A DNA stretch of 57,287 bases from CAYUMU01 sp964445985 (GCA_964445985.1 CAYUMU010000036.1:1-57287), one strand, 5' to 3'; counted from the stretch's first letter, positions 8,615 through 16,273 are shown. Program-made: numbers and translations. Notes: a model not told the origin generated them from the sequence alone.

Positions 8615-9111
8615 TTGCCGTGGATTCGCAAGTTTTCATATGGGGCATAAAGAAAACTGCGACGGAGAATCGCGAGCATATGATTGCGCGCGCGGAGCAA
8701 ATGATTTCTGACGCCGCAAAGGCCCATGAAATCATTATGGTTCCGTCATTGGTGCTGTCAGAATGCTTGGTTCAATATGCTCCAGATGCCCGAATTGCGG
8801 CGGCAATTGAAATCGAGGCGGCATTCTTCGTTCCAGCGTTTGATGTGAGGGCCGCGATTCTAGCTGCTGAATTCTTCGCCCAAAAAGAAGCTTGGAATAA
8901 AGCACGGAGTGAATCAGGAAGCACGAAAGCACGAATTAAAGTCGATATTTCAATCCTCGCTACCGTAGAGGCTCAACGTCCGGAGCGGTTTTACGTTGAG
9001 GACAACGAGCTCTATATACTGGCGGAGCGGCTAAAAGAAGTTGGCCTGGTGAAAACTCCAGTACACAGACTGCCAGATCCGTCTCCACGGCAAACGAAAA
9101 TATCTTTTTAA
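8611..9111 (+). CDS. PIN-domain protein (putative ribonuclease)
   Basis: A 166-aa protein with a PIN-like arrangement of acidic residues: Asp5 (IAVDSQVFI), Glu51 (LVLSECLV), Asp112 (KVDISILATV) and Asp131 or Glu130 (FYVEDNELY). In PIN nucleases such as VapC these residues bind Mg2+ or Mn2+ and cleave RNA. The protein is slightly longer than typical VapC toxins (about 130 aa), with an insert at about 90-108. It is the last gene of the cassette beginning at 7491 or 7847 and overlaps the preceding gene by four bases. Its stop codon overlaps that of the convergent oxyR gene. Function as a toxin or defence nuclease is inferred from context. Confidence 0.75.
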   Translation: MIAVDSQVFIWGIKKTATENREHMIARAEQMISDAAKAHEIIMVPSLVLSECLVQYAPDARIAAAIEIEAAFFVPAFDVRAAILAAEFFAQKEAWNKARSESGSTKARIKVDISILATVEAQRPERFYVEDNELYILAERLKEVGLVKTPVHRLPDPSPRQTKISF

Positions 9112-10037
9112 AAGGCGTCGGGGTATTTTGCTGACGCCGCGGTTTTCCAGGCTTGGGTTAGTTCGTCGGCATAAGTTCGCACGGCGGCCAGAAAATCCTT
9201 GAGCAGGCTGCTTTGATAGCGTTGGCGATGCCAGGCCATGGCCAGCGTTCGGGTCGGCTTTTCGCCGGAAAACGCCCGATAGACGCGGTTCTTGCCGCGG
9301 TCTTGGCGGCGGGCCATTTCGGGGACCAGCGAAATCCCATGCCCTAGCGAAACCAGTTCTTGCACGGTGGCGAGTTGGTTGGTTCGCCCGGTGGTGATGG
9401 GCTGGAACGAGCGCCGATGGCAGAAACCGAGCACCTGGTCCGACAGGCAGTGGGCTTCGTTGAGCAGCACGAAGGGTTCGCTTTGGACGTCGCGGACGGT
9501 CACCCGTTTTTTGTGGGCCAGGGCATGGTCCGGAGGGAGCACCAGCCAGAGGGCCTCTTCGCACAGCCGCTCCACCTGAAGCTGGTCTTCGTCGATGGGG
9601 AGGGCGAGAATGGCCACATCGAGCTCGCCGGCCAGCAGCCGCTTGATGGCGGTTTGGGTCACGTCTTCGTGCACGTCGATGCTGGCCCCCGCGTGCCGCT
9701 GCGTGAATTTCTTGAGCAGCTTCGGCAGGAAGTAGGGGGCGACGGTGGGAATGGCCGCGAGGGCAATCCGGCCGGTATCGCCGGAGTCGCCGACGCGAGC
9801 CCGGGCGTCTTCCACGAGCGCCAAGATTTGCTGGGCCCGAACGAGGAGAATGTGGCCGGCCTCGGTCAGCCGGACCTTGCGGCCCAGGCGTTGAAAGAGC
9901 GGTTGCCCTAGCTCCTTTTCAAGTTTGAGGACGGCCTGGCTGAGCGAAGGCTGCGAGACGAAGCTGGCTTCGGCGGCGCGGGTAAAATTGCCGGCCTCGG
10001 CCACGCGGACAAAATACTGGAGCTGGTGCATCTCCAT
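9108..10037 (-). CDS. oxyR: OxyR-type LysR-family peroxide regulator
   Basis: A 309-aa LysR-type transcription factor. The N-terminal winged helix-turn-helix (HQLQYFVRVAEAGNFTRAAE, VSQPSLSQAVLKLEKELG) is followed by a periplasmic-binding-like effector domain. Cys197 and Cys206 in HCLSDQVLGFC are nine residues apart, as Cys199 and Cys208 are in E. coli OxyR, where they form the H2O2-sensing disulfide. This and the divergent peroxiredoxin gene make OxyR the best assignment. The ATG at 10037 has AGGAGA six bases upstream. An OxyR-like operator overlaps its translation start, which suggests autoregulation. The gene ends convergently with the PIN gene, sharing four bases. Confidence 0.88.
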   Translation of the reverse strand: MEMHQLQYFVRVAEAGNFTRAAEASFVSQPSLSQAVLKLEKELGQPLFQRLGRKVRLTEAGHILLVRAQQILALVEDARARVGDSGDTGRIALAAIPTVAPYFLPKLLKKFTQRHAGASIDVHEDVTQTAIKRLLAGELDVAILALPIDEDQLQVERLCEEALWLVLPPDHALAHKKRVTVRDVQSEPFVLLNEAHCLSDQVLGFCHRRSFQPITTGRTNQLATVQELVSLGHGISLVPEMARRQDRGKNRVYRAFSGEKPTRTLAMAWHRQRYQSSLLKDFLAAVRTYADELTQAWKTAASAKYPDAF

Positions 10038-10072
10038 TGGTTTCTCCTATGGGTTTCATAGGAATTATGTAT
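10036..10072. promoter_or_regulatory. Putative OxyR operator
   Basis: Four tetramers are spaced by exactly seven bases: ATTG (10036), CTAT (10047), ATAG (10058) and GTAT (10069). The E. coli OxyR consensus is ATAG-N7-CTAT-N7-ATAG-N7-CTAT, so two boxes match fully and two in three of four bases. The core is a visible palindrome, CCTATG-N5-CATAGG (10046-10062). It lies between the divergent oxyR and peroxiredoxin genes and overlaps the oxyR start region. Confidence 0.6.
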
Positions 10073-10248
10073 TTCTATTATGGCAAGTCCAGCCCTAAGA
10101 TGCACCGGTGGGCCGCATCGCCGAGGGCGATCCCCGCGGCCGCCCCCACTGGGGAAGGATACCGTGAAGCTACTTCCCGGAAAGCCGCCTGTTGCGGTAA
10201 TCTATCTGGCTGTGAAATCGCTTGTTTGAATTTGGAAAGGAACCGCGC

Positions 10249-10776
10249 ATGTTGACCGTTGGTCAGAAATTTCCCGAGTACGCCACCCGAGGCTGTGTGG
10301 GCCCCGACAAGAACAGTCTGCAGGACTTCAGCAACGAGACCTTCGCCGCCAAATGGGCGGTGTATTTCTTTTATCCCAAGGATTTCACCTTCGTTTGCCC
10401 CACCGAAATCAGCGAGTTCAACAAGAAGCTGAGCGAGTTCCACGACCGCGACACGGTGGTGATCGGCGGCAGCACCGACAACGAATTCTGCCACCTGGCC
10501 TGGTGCCAAAACCACGAAGACCTGGCCAAGCTCAAGTTCCCGCTGATCGGAGCCCAAAAGCTGGCCGTCGATCTGGGAATTCTGGAGCCCGACGCGGGCG
10601 TCTGCCTGCGGGCCACGTTCATTGTCGATCCGCAGGGCGTGATTCAATACGCCTCGGCCAATAACCTGAACGTGGGACGCAACGTGGGCGAAGTCCTCCG
10701 CGTGCTGGACGCGATCCAGTCGGACGAGCTGTGCCCTTGCAACTGGGCGCCGGGCCAAGAGTTCTTGAAGGTTTAG
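10249..10776 (+). CDS. ahpC: AhpC-type peroxiredoxin (2-Cys)
   Basis: A 175-aa cytoplasmic peroxiredoxin that reduces H2O2 and organic hydroperoxides. The peroxidatic cysteine is in FTFVCPTEIS (about residue 49). The C-terminal ELCPCNW supplies the resolving cysteine, as in AhpC (usually CPANW/CPAKW; here an extra cysteine gives CPC). The middle GGSTDNEFCHLAW and a TFIVDP strand are typical of the family. The start is the ATG at 10249, with GGAAAGG (10234-10240) at good distance; an upstream in-frame TTG is less likely. It is divergent from oxyR across an OxyR-like operator, so peroxide induction is expected. No ahpD or ahpF partner is adjacent. Confidence 0.93.
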   Translation: MLTVGQKFPEYATRGCVGPDKNSLQDFSNETFAAKWAVYFFYPKDFTFVCPTEISEFNKKLSEFHDRDTVVIGGSTDNEFCHLAWCQNHEDLAKLKFPLIGAQKLAVDLGILEPDAGVCLRATFIVDPQGVIQYASANNLNVGRNVGEVLRVLDAIQSDELCPCNWAPGQEFLKV

Positions 10777-10825
10777 CGCCCTATCTCAAAACCCTGCCTC
10801 CCCCTCACCCAGCCCTGATAAAAAG

Positions 10826-10886
10826 TTTCCTGACTCTAACGGATTCCAGGTGCGTCCCTTTCGCGGGGAATGCGGGCCTCGCGGCT
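10826..10886 (-). repeat. Mosaic intergenic repeat, module C (inverted copy)
   Basis: The reverse complement of this stretch (CGCATTCCCCGCGAAAGG, then CACCTGGAATCCGTTAGAG) recurs at 15401-15455 and, in part, at 53093-53135. It is joined directly to a palindrome and then to module D, so at least three repeat modules are fused downstream of the peroxiredoxin gene. Confidence 0.8.
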
Positions 10887-10896
10887 ATTCATAACC

Positions 10897-10933
10897 CGAC
10901 GCGTTAGCGAGGGACTCCCTCGCTAACGCGTCG
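10897..10933. repeat. Perfect 17-bp inverted repeat with 3-nt loop
   Basis: CGACGCGTTAGCGAGGG (10897-10913) is followed by ACT and its exact reverse complement (10917-10933). The stem is very stable and could terminate or protect the peroxiredoxin transcript, but there is no T-tract. Half of it (the ACGCGTCGGGTT module) also appears at 170-181 and 15381-15393. Confidence 0.85.
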
Positions 10934-10937
10934 AGCT

Positions 10938-11022
10938 TGCAAAGAATCAGGCACTCAAAACACCGGGGCCAGCCGCGAAAAGCCAGGGAAACTGCACCGC
11001 ACCTGGAAAACGGTAGGGTGAG
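10938..11022 (+). repeat. Mosaic intergenic repeat, module D (second copy)
   Basis: Nearly identical to 181-266 with only a few substitutions. Neither copy shows a sustained reading frame with a ribosome binding site. A shorter inverted relative containing CTGGCCCCGGTGTT is seen at 15206-15230. Confidence 0.8.
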
Positions 11023-11029
11023 TCAATTT

Positions 11030-11102
11030 TCAATATGCGGTTGAGGTCGCGGACCATTCGGGATCGATCCGCTCGAACCCGATCCAATGCCAAGCGGCGC
11101 AA
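11030..11102 (+). repeat. 73-bp repeat, inverted partner of 57216-57287
   Basis: It begins TCAATATGCGGTTGAGG and matches the reverse complement of the last 72 bases of the window with about five or six mismatches. Both can be read as a short Arg-rich peptide (MRLRSRTI...), but the differences change amino acids, so a coding role is unlikely. The remaining spacer, 11103-11364, has a small imperfect tandem duplication around TTTTATGCGCT (11136-11163) and otherwise nothing recognisable. Confidence 0.8.
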
Positions 11103-11364
11103 GCCCACCCCTCCCCGCGGCTTGCTGACGGCGTTTTTTATGCGCTGCGCAAGTTTTATGCGCTACGCGAGGCGCGGCGAGGAAAGCAACCTGGAGGACG
11201 ACCCTGGCGTTGCCATCGCCACATGCGGAAGAACCGGACCTGTCGGCGCTTTGGGAACCTGGGGCCGACGACAAGAGTGCCGCCCACCCGCCGCTGGCGT
11301 GAGCTAGGGTTATTGAAATCGTTTTCCCTCACCCTGGTTTGGCCGCTGGAGCGCGGAGATACGC

Positions 11365-11619
11365 ATGCGCGGATTGATCCCCATTTGGGTTCTGTTGGTT
11401 GCCACCCCGGTCGTCGCGGGCGAGCCCGGCTGGCGAGGCGTGGTCTTTGCGCAAGGCGCTGAGCGCGAGCGGATCAAATCCACCCCCATCACCGAACGTC
11501 CCTACCGCCCCTTCCACGTGTATGGCAATGCGTTGCGACGGATCCATTACCGGGGGACTTTCCTGCCGGCTCCTAGAGACTTTATCCAGAGCGGCACGTC
11601 GCTGATCACGCGCGAATAA
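11365..11619 (+). CDS. Small secreted protein, conserved-looking planctomycete type
   Basis: An 84-aa protein with a signal peptide (MRGLIPIWVLLVATPVVAGE). The mature part is basic and aromatic (RPYRPFHVYGNALRRIHYRG). I have the impression that short secreted proteins with an RPYRPFHxYGN core recur in planctomycete genomes, but no function is known to me. The ATG at 11365 is preceded by GGAGCGCGGAG at 11347-11357, an acceptable Shine-Dalgarno. It converges with the DUF1549/DUF1553 gene, about 20 bp away. Confidence 0.65.
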   Translation: MRGLIPIWVLLVATPVVAGEPGWRGVVFAQGAERERIKSTPITERPYRPFHVYGNALRRIHYRGTFLPAPRDFIQSGTSLITRE

Positions 11620-11638
11620 GGCTGCATTCGCGGGGGAC

Positions 11639-14134
11639 TTAGTTCCGCGACAAGACTCCGTCGTGGTTGAGCAGCACCGAAGCCAGCACGGTCCAGGCGG
11701 CCAGCTCGGCTGGGTCTTCGCCGTTTGAAAGTGGTCCCAACGGATCGGTGGCCATGGCGCGCGCGGCGCTGGCATCGGCTTGAAAGTGCGCGAATTCGGA
11801 CTGGTAGAGCCGGCGCAGAGACTCGATTGCCGTGGGGGCGGGCGGTCGCACCAGGCAGAGTTGCCAGGCGAAGCCCAAGCGGTCGCCGAGTTGATCGCCG
11901 CCCTGTTCAACAATGCGCCGGGCCAGGGCCTGGGCCGCTTCCACGAATACCGGGTCGTTCAAGGCCACCAGGGCTTGCAGCGGCGTGTTGGTACGAAGGC
12001 GACGCACGTTGCAGATTTCTCGGCTGGGGGCGTCAAAGGTGCTCATGGCAGGGTAGGGGGTGGTTCGCCGCCAGAAGGTGTAGAGCCCTCGCCGATAGCG
12101 ATCGGCGCCCACGCTGGTGGTCCAGGTGCGATCGCGGCCGTTGAAGGCGGCTCGCCAGAGGCCGTCGGGCTGCGGCGGAAACACGCTGGGTCCTCCTTGC
12201 CGCCGGCTGAGCAAACCGGCCAGCGCCAGGGCCTGATCGCGGACCAACTCGCCTTCCAACCGGTAACGCGGAGCGCGGGCCAGCCAGCGATTTTGCGGAT
12301 CGAGCTGGCGATGGGCCGCGCTCAGGTGGGCGGTTTGCCGGTAGGTGGCGGAGAGCACGATTTCGCGGAGCAAACGCTTGGTGTTCCAGCCAGAGTCCAT
12401 GTAGTCCACGGCCAGGTAGTCGAGCAAGGCGGGATGGCTGGGAAGCTCGCCTTGGGTGCCGAAATCTTCTTCGGTGAGCACCAGGCCCACGCCAAAAATC
12501 TGGCTCCAAATCCGGTTCACCGCGACCCGCGCCGTTAAGGGATTGCGGCGGTCGGTCAGCCAGCGGGCCACATCCAAGCGGGTGGGCTGCCCTGCTGGAT
12601 GTTCGCCGGTGGAGGGGGCGGAAAGCGGATGAAACGCGGCCGGCACGCCGGGCGACACGGCTTCGCCCAAGTTGAGGAAATTGCCGGCAACCATGATGTG
12701 GGTGGCGCGGCGCTGATCGGCAGGAAGCTCCACCATGATGGGCACGGTCGGCGGCTGGGGTCGCTGTTTCTCGAAGGCCGCGATCTGATCGCGGAGCGTT
12801 TGTTCCCAGCGCTGCTGCTCGGCGGCCAGGTCGGGCAGCAGCGCGGCCTGTTGCGTTTGGAGGTTGCCCAGCTCGTTTTCGAAGCGGGCCAGCGCGTGGG
12901 CAAACTCGGCCGTGGGGGCTGGCAGCGTGGGCGATTCGTTGGGCTGATCGCGATCGGCCGTTTGGTTGAAGAAGGCAAACAGCTGGTAGTACTCGCGCTG
13001 CGAGATGGGGTCGTACTTGTGATTGTGGCACTGGGCGCAGCCAAAGGTCAGGCCCATCCAGACCTGGAGCGTGGTGTCGATGCGATCTTTGACGGCGGCC
13101 ACGCGGAATTCTTCGTCGTCGGTGCCGCCTTCGGTGTTGGTCATGGTGTTGCGATGAAAGGCCGTGGCGATTTGCTGAGGGAGCGTGGCCTGGGGAAGCA
13201 GGTCGCCTGCCAGTTGATCGCGGGTGAATTCATCGTAGGGCTGATTGGCGTTGAGCGACTCGATCACCCAATCGCGATACCGCCAGATGGTGCGGAGGGG
13301 ATCGGAGCCGTAGCCGGCACTGTCGGCGTAGCGGGCCTGGTCGAGCCACACGCGAGCCCAGCGTTCGCCGTACGCCGGATCGGCCAGGAAGCGATCGACC
13401 AGGGCTTCGTATGCTCCGGGGCGGTCGTCGGCCACGAAGGCGGCGACTTCGACAGGGCTGGGCGGCAGGCCGCGGAGGTCGAGGCTCAATCGCCGGATGA
13501 GCGTATGGCGATCGGCCGCCTCATTGGGGGGCAGATGGATCGCATCCAGCCGCTGGAGCACGAAGTAGTCGAGCGCCGTCCGCGGCCAGTCGCGGCGGCT
13601 GACCGAGGGCAGGGCGGGGCGAACGGGCGGCACGAACGACCAGTGCACGTCGTAGGCAGCCCCTTCGGCGATCCAGGTTCGTAGCGTCTGCTGTTGCTGG
13701 GGCGAAAGGGGCGGGCCGTGCTCGGCGGGCGGCATCCGCAGAGCGTCGTCGGTCGAGGTGATCCGGGCGACCAACTCGCTGGCGGTGGCCTGGCCGGGCA
13801 CGATGGCCGCCGCGCCGCTGGCGGCCGCTTGCAGGGCATGCGGGCGGCTGTCCAACCGCAACTCGGCCTCGCGGTGCTCGGCGTCTGGCCCATGACAGGC
13901 AAAACAGTGCCGCGACAAAATGGGGCGAACGTCGCTGTTGAAATCGACCGTTTGCTGGCCGGGCTCCGACCTGGCCGGGGCAGGGCAGACGAGCGGGAAC
14001 AGGAGCGGGAAGGTCCACGCCAGCAGGGTGAGGCCCAACCGCGCCGTAAAGCCCAACCGCGCTGCCGATGTCAGGGGAATGAACGTATTGCCGCCATGCG
14101 CGGGGCGCTGGGTGAGGATTCGCCAGGGATTCAT
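11639..14134 (-). CDS. DUF1549/DUF1553 domain protein with PSCyt1 haem motif
   Basis: An 831-aa exported protein of the planctomycete cytochrome-like family. A hydrophobic leader (about 30-52) precedes a CFACH haem motif at residues 77-81. The following region (LRLDSRPHALQAAASG) completes the PSCyt1 domain. DUF1549 follows (LDYFVLQRLDAIHLPPNEAA onward, with WDxARYADSAGYG-like text), a coiled linker, then DUF1553 (RLDVARWLTDRRNPLTARVA, NRIWSQIFG, LLDYLAVDYMDSGWNTKRLL). These proteins are usually followed by a DUF1501 gene; none is present here, so it stands alone. The function is unknown; a periplasmic redox role linked to glycan degradation is proposed for the family. Confidence 0.92.
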   Translation of the reverse strand: MNPWRILTQRPAHGGNTFIPLTSAARLGFTARLGLTLLAWTFPLLFPLVCPAPARSEPGQQTVDFNSDVRPILSRHCFACHGPDAEHREAELRLDSRPHALQAAASGAAAIVPGQATASELVARITSTDDALRMPPAEHGPPLSPQQQQTLRTWIAEGAAYDVHWSFVPPVRPALPSVSRRDWPRTALDYFVLQRLDAIHLPPNEAADRHTLIRRLSLDLRGLPPSPVEVAAFVADDRPGAYEALVDRFLADPAYGERWARVWLDQARYADSAGYGSDPLRTIWRYRDWVIESLNANQPYDEFTRDQLAGDLLPQATLPQQIATAFHRNTMTNTEGGTDDEEFRVAAVKDRIDTTLQVWMGLTFGCAQCHNHKYDPISQREYYQLFAFFNQTADRDQPNESPTLPAPTAEFAHALARFENELGNLQTQQAALLPDLAAEQQRWEQTLRDQIAAFEKQRPQPPTVPIMVELPADQRRATHIMVAGNFLNLGEAVSPGVPAAFHPLSAPSTGEHPAGQPTRLDVARWLTDRRNPLTARVAVNRIWSQIFGVGLVLTEEDFGTQGELPSHPALLDYLAVDYMDSGWNTKRLLREIVLSATYRQTAHLSAAHRQLDPQNRWLARAPRYRLEGELVRDQALALAGLLSRRQGGPSVFPPQPDGLWRAAFNGRDRTWTTSVGADRYRRGLYTFWRRTTPYPAMSTFDAPSREICNVRRLRTNTPLQALVALNDPVFVEAAQALARRIVEQGGDQLGDRLGFAWQLCLVRPPAPTAIESLRRLYQSEFAHFQADASAARAMATDPLGPLSNGEDPAELAAWTVLASVLLNHDGVLSRN

Positions 14135-14549
14135 GGGCCGAGTTTGCCTCGTTGCCGAGCGGAATTTCGTCTAAAGGGGGGGGCGGGCTTCGCCAGGCAT
14201 GGGATTGTAATCCACCGGGCAGCCTGCATGCGAATGTTGGGGGCTGGGGACTGGGGAGTGGTTTTGGGGCGAAGGGGGGTTGGTGTTCTTTTGACGAGGT
14301 GTGCCCAGAACCTTGAGGGCGTTGAGGTTGTCTTAGCGTGAAGGATTCGCAAAACCCGCGGCGGGAAATATGCGGGGTACTCCCATCATTGGCCTGGCTT
14401 CTGTTAGGCTGGGGGTTACCCGCGGGTGGCGTTCCTCCTGGAAACTTGCCGGATGCAGGCGGGAGGGAACGCTAGTAACCGCGTGGGAGCCGAGGCTCCA
14501 GCGCTCGCGTTGTTGGCTGGATCCTTCGCCTAGTAGACAGGAGACGATC
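14135..14549. other. Spacer between divergent genes
   Basis: No gene is supported here. There is a G-rich stretch with GGGGGCTGGGGACTGGGGAG (14238-14257), a simple repeat. The region must hold the promoters of the DUF1549/DUF1553 gene (minus) and the HNH gene (plus), but I could not place convincing -35/-10 boxes. Confidence 0.5.
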
Positions 14550-15149
14550 ATGGTGCAGGCATCGGTCCTTGAACGGCCGACACTGGTTCTTAACCGCAAC
14601 TGGCAGCCGGTGCGCGTGGCGCCCGTGGCTCGGGCATTGCTCATGGTGTGGAAGGAATCGGCGCGGGTCGTCGATCCCCACGATTACCAGACCTACGACT
14701 GGAACGATTGGTCGTTGCTGCGGCCGACCGATGGTGAACCGTACATTCAAGCGGTCGCCATGCGGCTGCGGGTGCCCGAGGTGGTAACGCTGACCGACTA
14801 CGACCGGCTTCCCAGCCAGCACGTGCCGTTCAGCCGCCGCAACCTGTTCAAGCGCGACCGTTACACCTGCCAATACTGCGGCGTGCAGCCGGGCGGCAGC
14901 GAGCTCACGATTGACCACGTGGTGCCGCGCAGCCGGGGCGGCGTATCGAGCTGGACCAACTGCGTGCTGGCCTGCGTGGCTTGCAACCACAGCAAGGCTG
15001 ACCGCATGCCAGACGAAGCCGGCTTTCGGCTGCGCAAGCGGCCGGTACGCCCGGAGTGGCGGCCGATTTACGCCGCGCACGACATCCGCGTGGAAAGCTG
15101 GTCCCGCTTTTTGAGCGAGGCCTACTGGAACGTGGAGCTGCAGGATTAA
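14550..15149 (+). CDS. HNH endonuclease (HNH_5 type)
   Basis: A 199-aa protein with a complete HNH nuclease module in its centre: CQYC (Cys107, Cys110), the DH pair in TIDHVVPRSRGG (Asp122, His123), Asn137 in SWTNC, and CVACNHSK (Cys142, Cys145, His147). The four cysteines form the structural zinc site, and His123 and the later Asn/His bind the catalytic metal. The N-terminus (VLNRNWQPVRVAPVARAL) is typical of stand-alone chromosomal HNH proteins common in planctomycetes and cyanobacteria, whose role is not settled. ATG 14550 has AGGAGA at 14539-14544, so it is preferred over any in-frame codon upstream. Confidence 0.88.
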   Translation: MVQASVLERPTLVLNRNWQPVRVAPVARALLMVWKESARVVDPHDYQTYDWNDWSLLRPTDGEPYIQAVAMRLRVPEVVTLTDYDRLPSQHVPFSRRNLFKRDRYTCQYCGVQPGGSELTIDHVVPRSRGGVSSWTNCVLACVACNHSKADRMPDEAGFRLRKRPVRPEWRPIYAAHDIRVESWSRFLSEAYWNVELQD

Positions 15150-15161
15150 GCGAACAACGGC

Positions 15162-15192
15162 CGTAAGGCACGCACCCCGTGCGTGCCTTACG
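15162..15192. terminator. Strong hairpin after HNH gene
   Basis: CGTAAGGCACGCAC (15162-15175), loop CCC, then the exact reverse complement (15179-15192), beginning 13 bases after the HNH stop codon. The 14-bp stem fits a terminator or a repeat used as one; there is no U-run after it. Confidence 0.55.
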
Positions 15193-15250
15193 CGCCTTGC
15201 GGGCTTTTCGCAACTGGCCCCGGTGTTGTGAATTCCCTCGCTAACCAGCA

Positions 15251-15374
15251 TTATGCAAGTGCTAGTATATCGTCCGATTCATAAGGACTTAAGTGTGCTA
15301 GCAATGCTCGACATTGGCCGTGCTAGCATCCTTAACTTCTTACACCATGGTGAGCCGTGCTAGCACTTGCATAA
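15251..15374. repeat. Palindromic MITE-like element with four GTGCTAGCA boxes
   Basis: Perfect 15-bp terminal inverted repeats, TTATGCAAGTGCTAG (15251-15265) and CTAGCACTTGCATAA (15360-15374), bound a 124-bp element. The halves are imperfect mirror images (TAAGGACTTAAG against CTTAACTTCTTA, and inner GTGCTAGCA boxes), so the whole could fold into one long hairpin. Boxes start at 15259, 15295, 15320 and 15357. No coding capacity is visible. A truncated copy is at 47-181. No clear target-site duplication is visible. Confidence 0.8.
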
Positions 15375-15457
15375 CATTCTAACGCGTCGGGTTGTGAATC
15401 CGCGGCGAAGGCTCGCATTCCCCGCGAAAGGGACACACCTGGAATCCGTTACCTCCA
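15375..15457 (+). repeat. Mosaic intergenic repeat, modules B and C
   Basis: ACGCGTCGGGTTG (module B) followed by module C, in the orientation opposite to 10826-10900. It lies directly after the palindromic element, mirroring the junction at 165-181. The remaining 15458-15606 holds the presumptive promoter of the sigma factor gene and no recognisable element. Confidence 0.75.
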
Positions 15458-15606
15458 CTACGTCCGTTTCGATAGACGCTTGACCAGCAGTTCCGATGGG
15501 GGGAATAATAATGGCGCTGCGATTTTTGGCGAATCTCACTTTTCTGCTGTTTTGCGCGTGAAGGCGAGGTTCTTTCTTCGCTCTCTCTATTGAAGGCGGG
15601 GTTCGG

Positions 15607-16194
15607 TTGCCCCCTGGCGTGGATTTTCTGCAGCTTTTGAATCGGGCCCGCGGCGGAGACAAAGCGGCCCTGGGGGGGCTATTGGAACGGTATCGGCCGC
15701 TGTTGCGGCTGCTGTCGCGCCGGGCATTGGATAGCCAATGCGCGGCCCGCGTCGACCCTTCGGATATCGTTCAACAAACGCTGCTCTCGGTGTTCCGCAA
15801 TTTTGCCAAGTTCCTGGGAGATGAAGCAGATGACTTTCGGGCATGGCTTATCCAGATTCATGACCGCAATCTCCAAGACGCGGTTCGCAAGCATATTTTG
15901 GCCCAAAAACGGAGCGTCCAGAACGAATCCCATGCGCCCCTCACAATCGCGGTTGACATACGGGCCAGTAGCCCCAGCCAGCGTTTGCTGGAGGGGGAGC
16001 AGTCTTTGCAGTTGGCGGCCGCGGTGGAATCGTTGCCCAGCGACCAACGCGAAGCCGTTCGCTTGCGACACCTGGAAGGCTGGTCGCTCGCACGGATCGC
16101 GACTCAGCTCAATCGATCCGATCGCGCCGTTGCCGCGCTGTTAAATCGAGGGCTGGTCACCCTGCGCGAGCGGCTCCGCAAAGAACGCAACTAA
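15607..16194 (+). CDS. ECF-family RNA polymerase sigma factor
   Basis: A 195-aa sigma-70 family protein of the planctomycete ECF type. Region 2 lies at about 20-95 (DIVQQTLLSVFRNFAKF binds core polymerase and the -10 element). Region 4 is at about 135-190 (LPSDQREAVRLRHLEGWSLA, then a helix-turn-helix, IATQLNRSDRAVAALLNRG). No anti-sigma gene is adjacent; instead the next gene, 79 bp downstream, is a large Ser/Thr kinase, the usual pairing in planctomycetes, where the kinase probably controls the sigma factor by phosphorylation. The start is non-ATG: TTG at 15607 or GTG at 15619; neither has a decisive ribosome binding site. Confidence 0.9.
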   Translation: MPPGVDFLQLLNRARGGDKAALGGLLERYRPLLRLLSRRALDSQCAARVDPSDIVQQTLLSVFRNFAKFLGDEADDFRAWLIQIHDRNLQDAVRKHILAQKRSVQNESHAPLTIAVDIRASSPSQRLLEGEQSLQLAAAVESLPSDQREAVRLRHLEGWSLARIATQLNRSDRAVAALLNRGLVTLRERLRKERN

Positions 16195-16273
16195 GAACTG
16201 AAGGGATCGTGGCGAGGCCGGGCCAGGTAGCGGCGAAATCAGCGTTTTGGACCGATGGCAAAGGGGTGACAGC

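Noticed and set aside
11030..11102. Arg-rich peptide MRLRSRTI... as a gene
   Set aside because: Differences between the two copies all change amino acids, and no ribosome binding site is present.
12599..13684. 361-codon plus-strand frame
   Set aside because: Antisense to the DUF1549/DUF1553 gene, with low-complexity Gly/His/Val composition.
15251..15374. CRISPR array
   Set aside because: The four GTGCTAGCA boxes are only nine bases long with spacings of 36, 25 and 37 that are the same in both copies; this is one palindromic element, not repeats with variable spacers.
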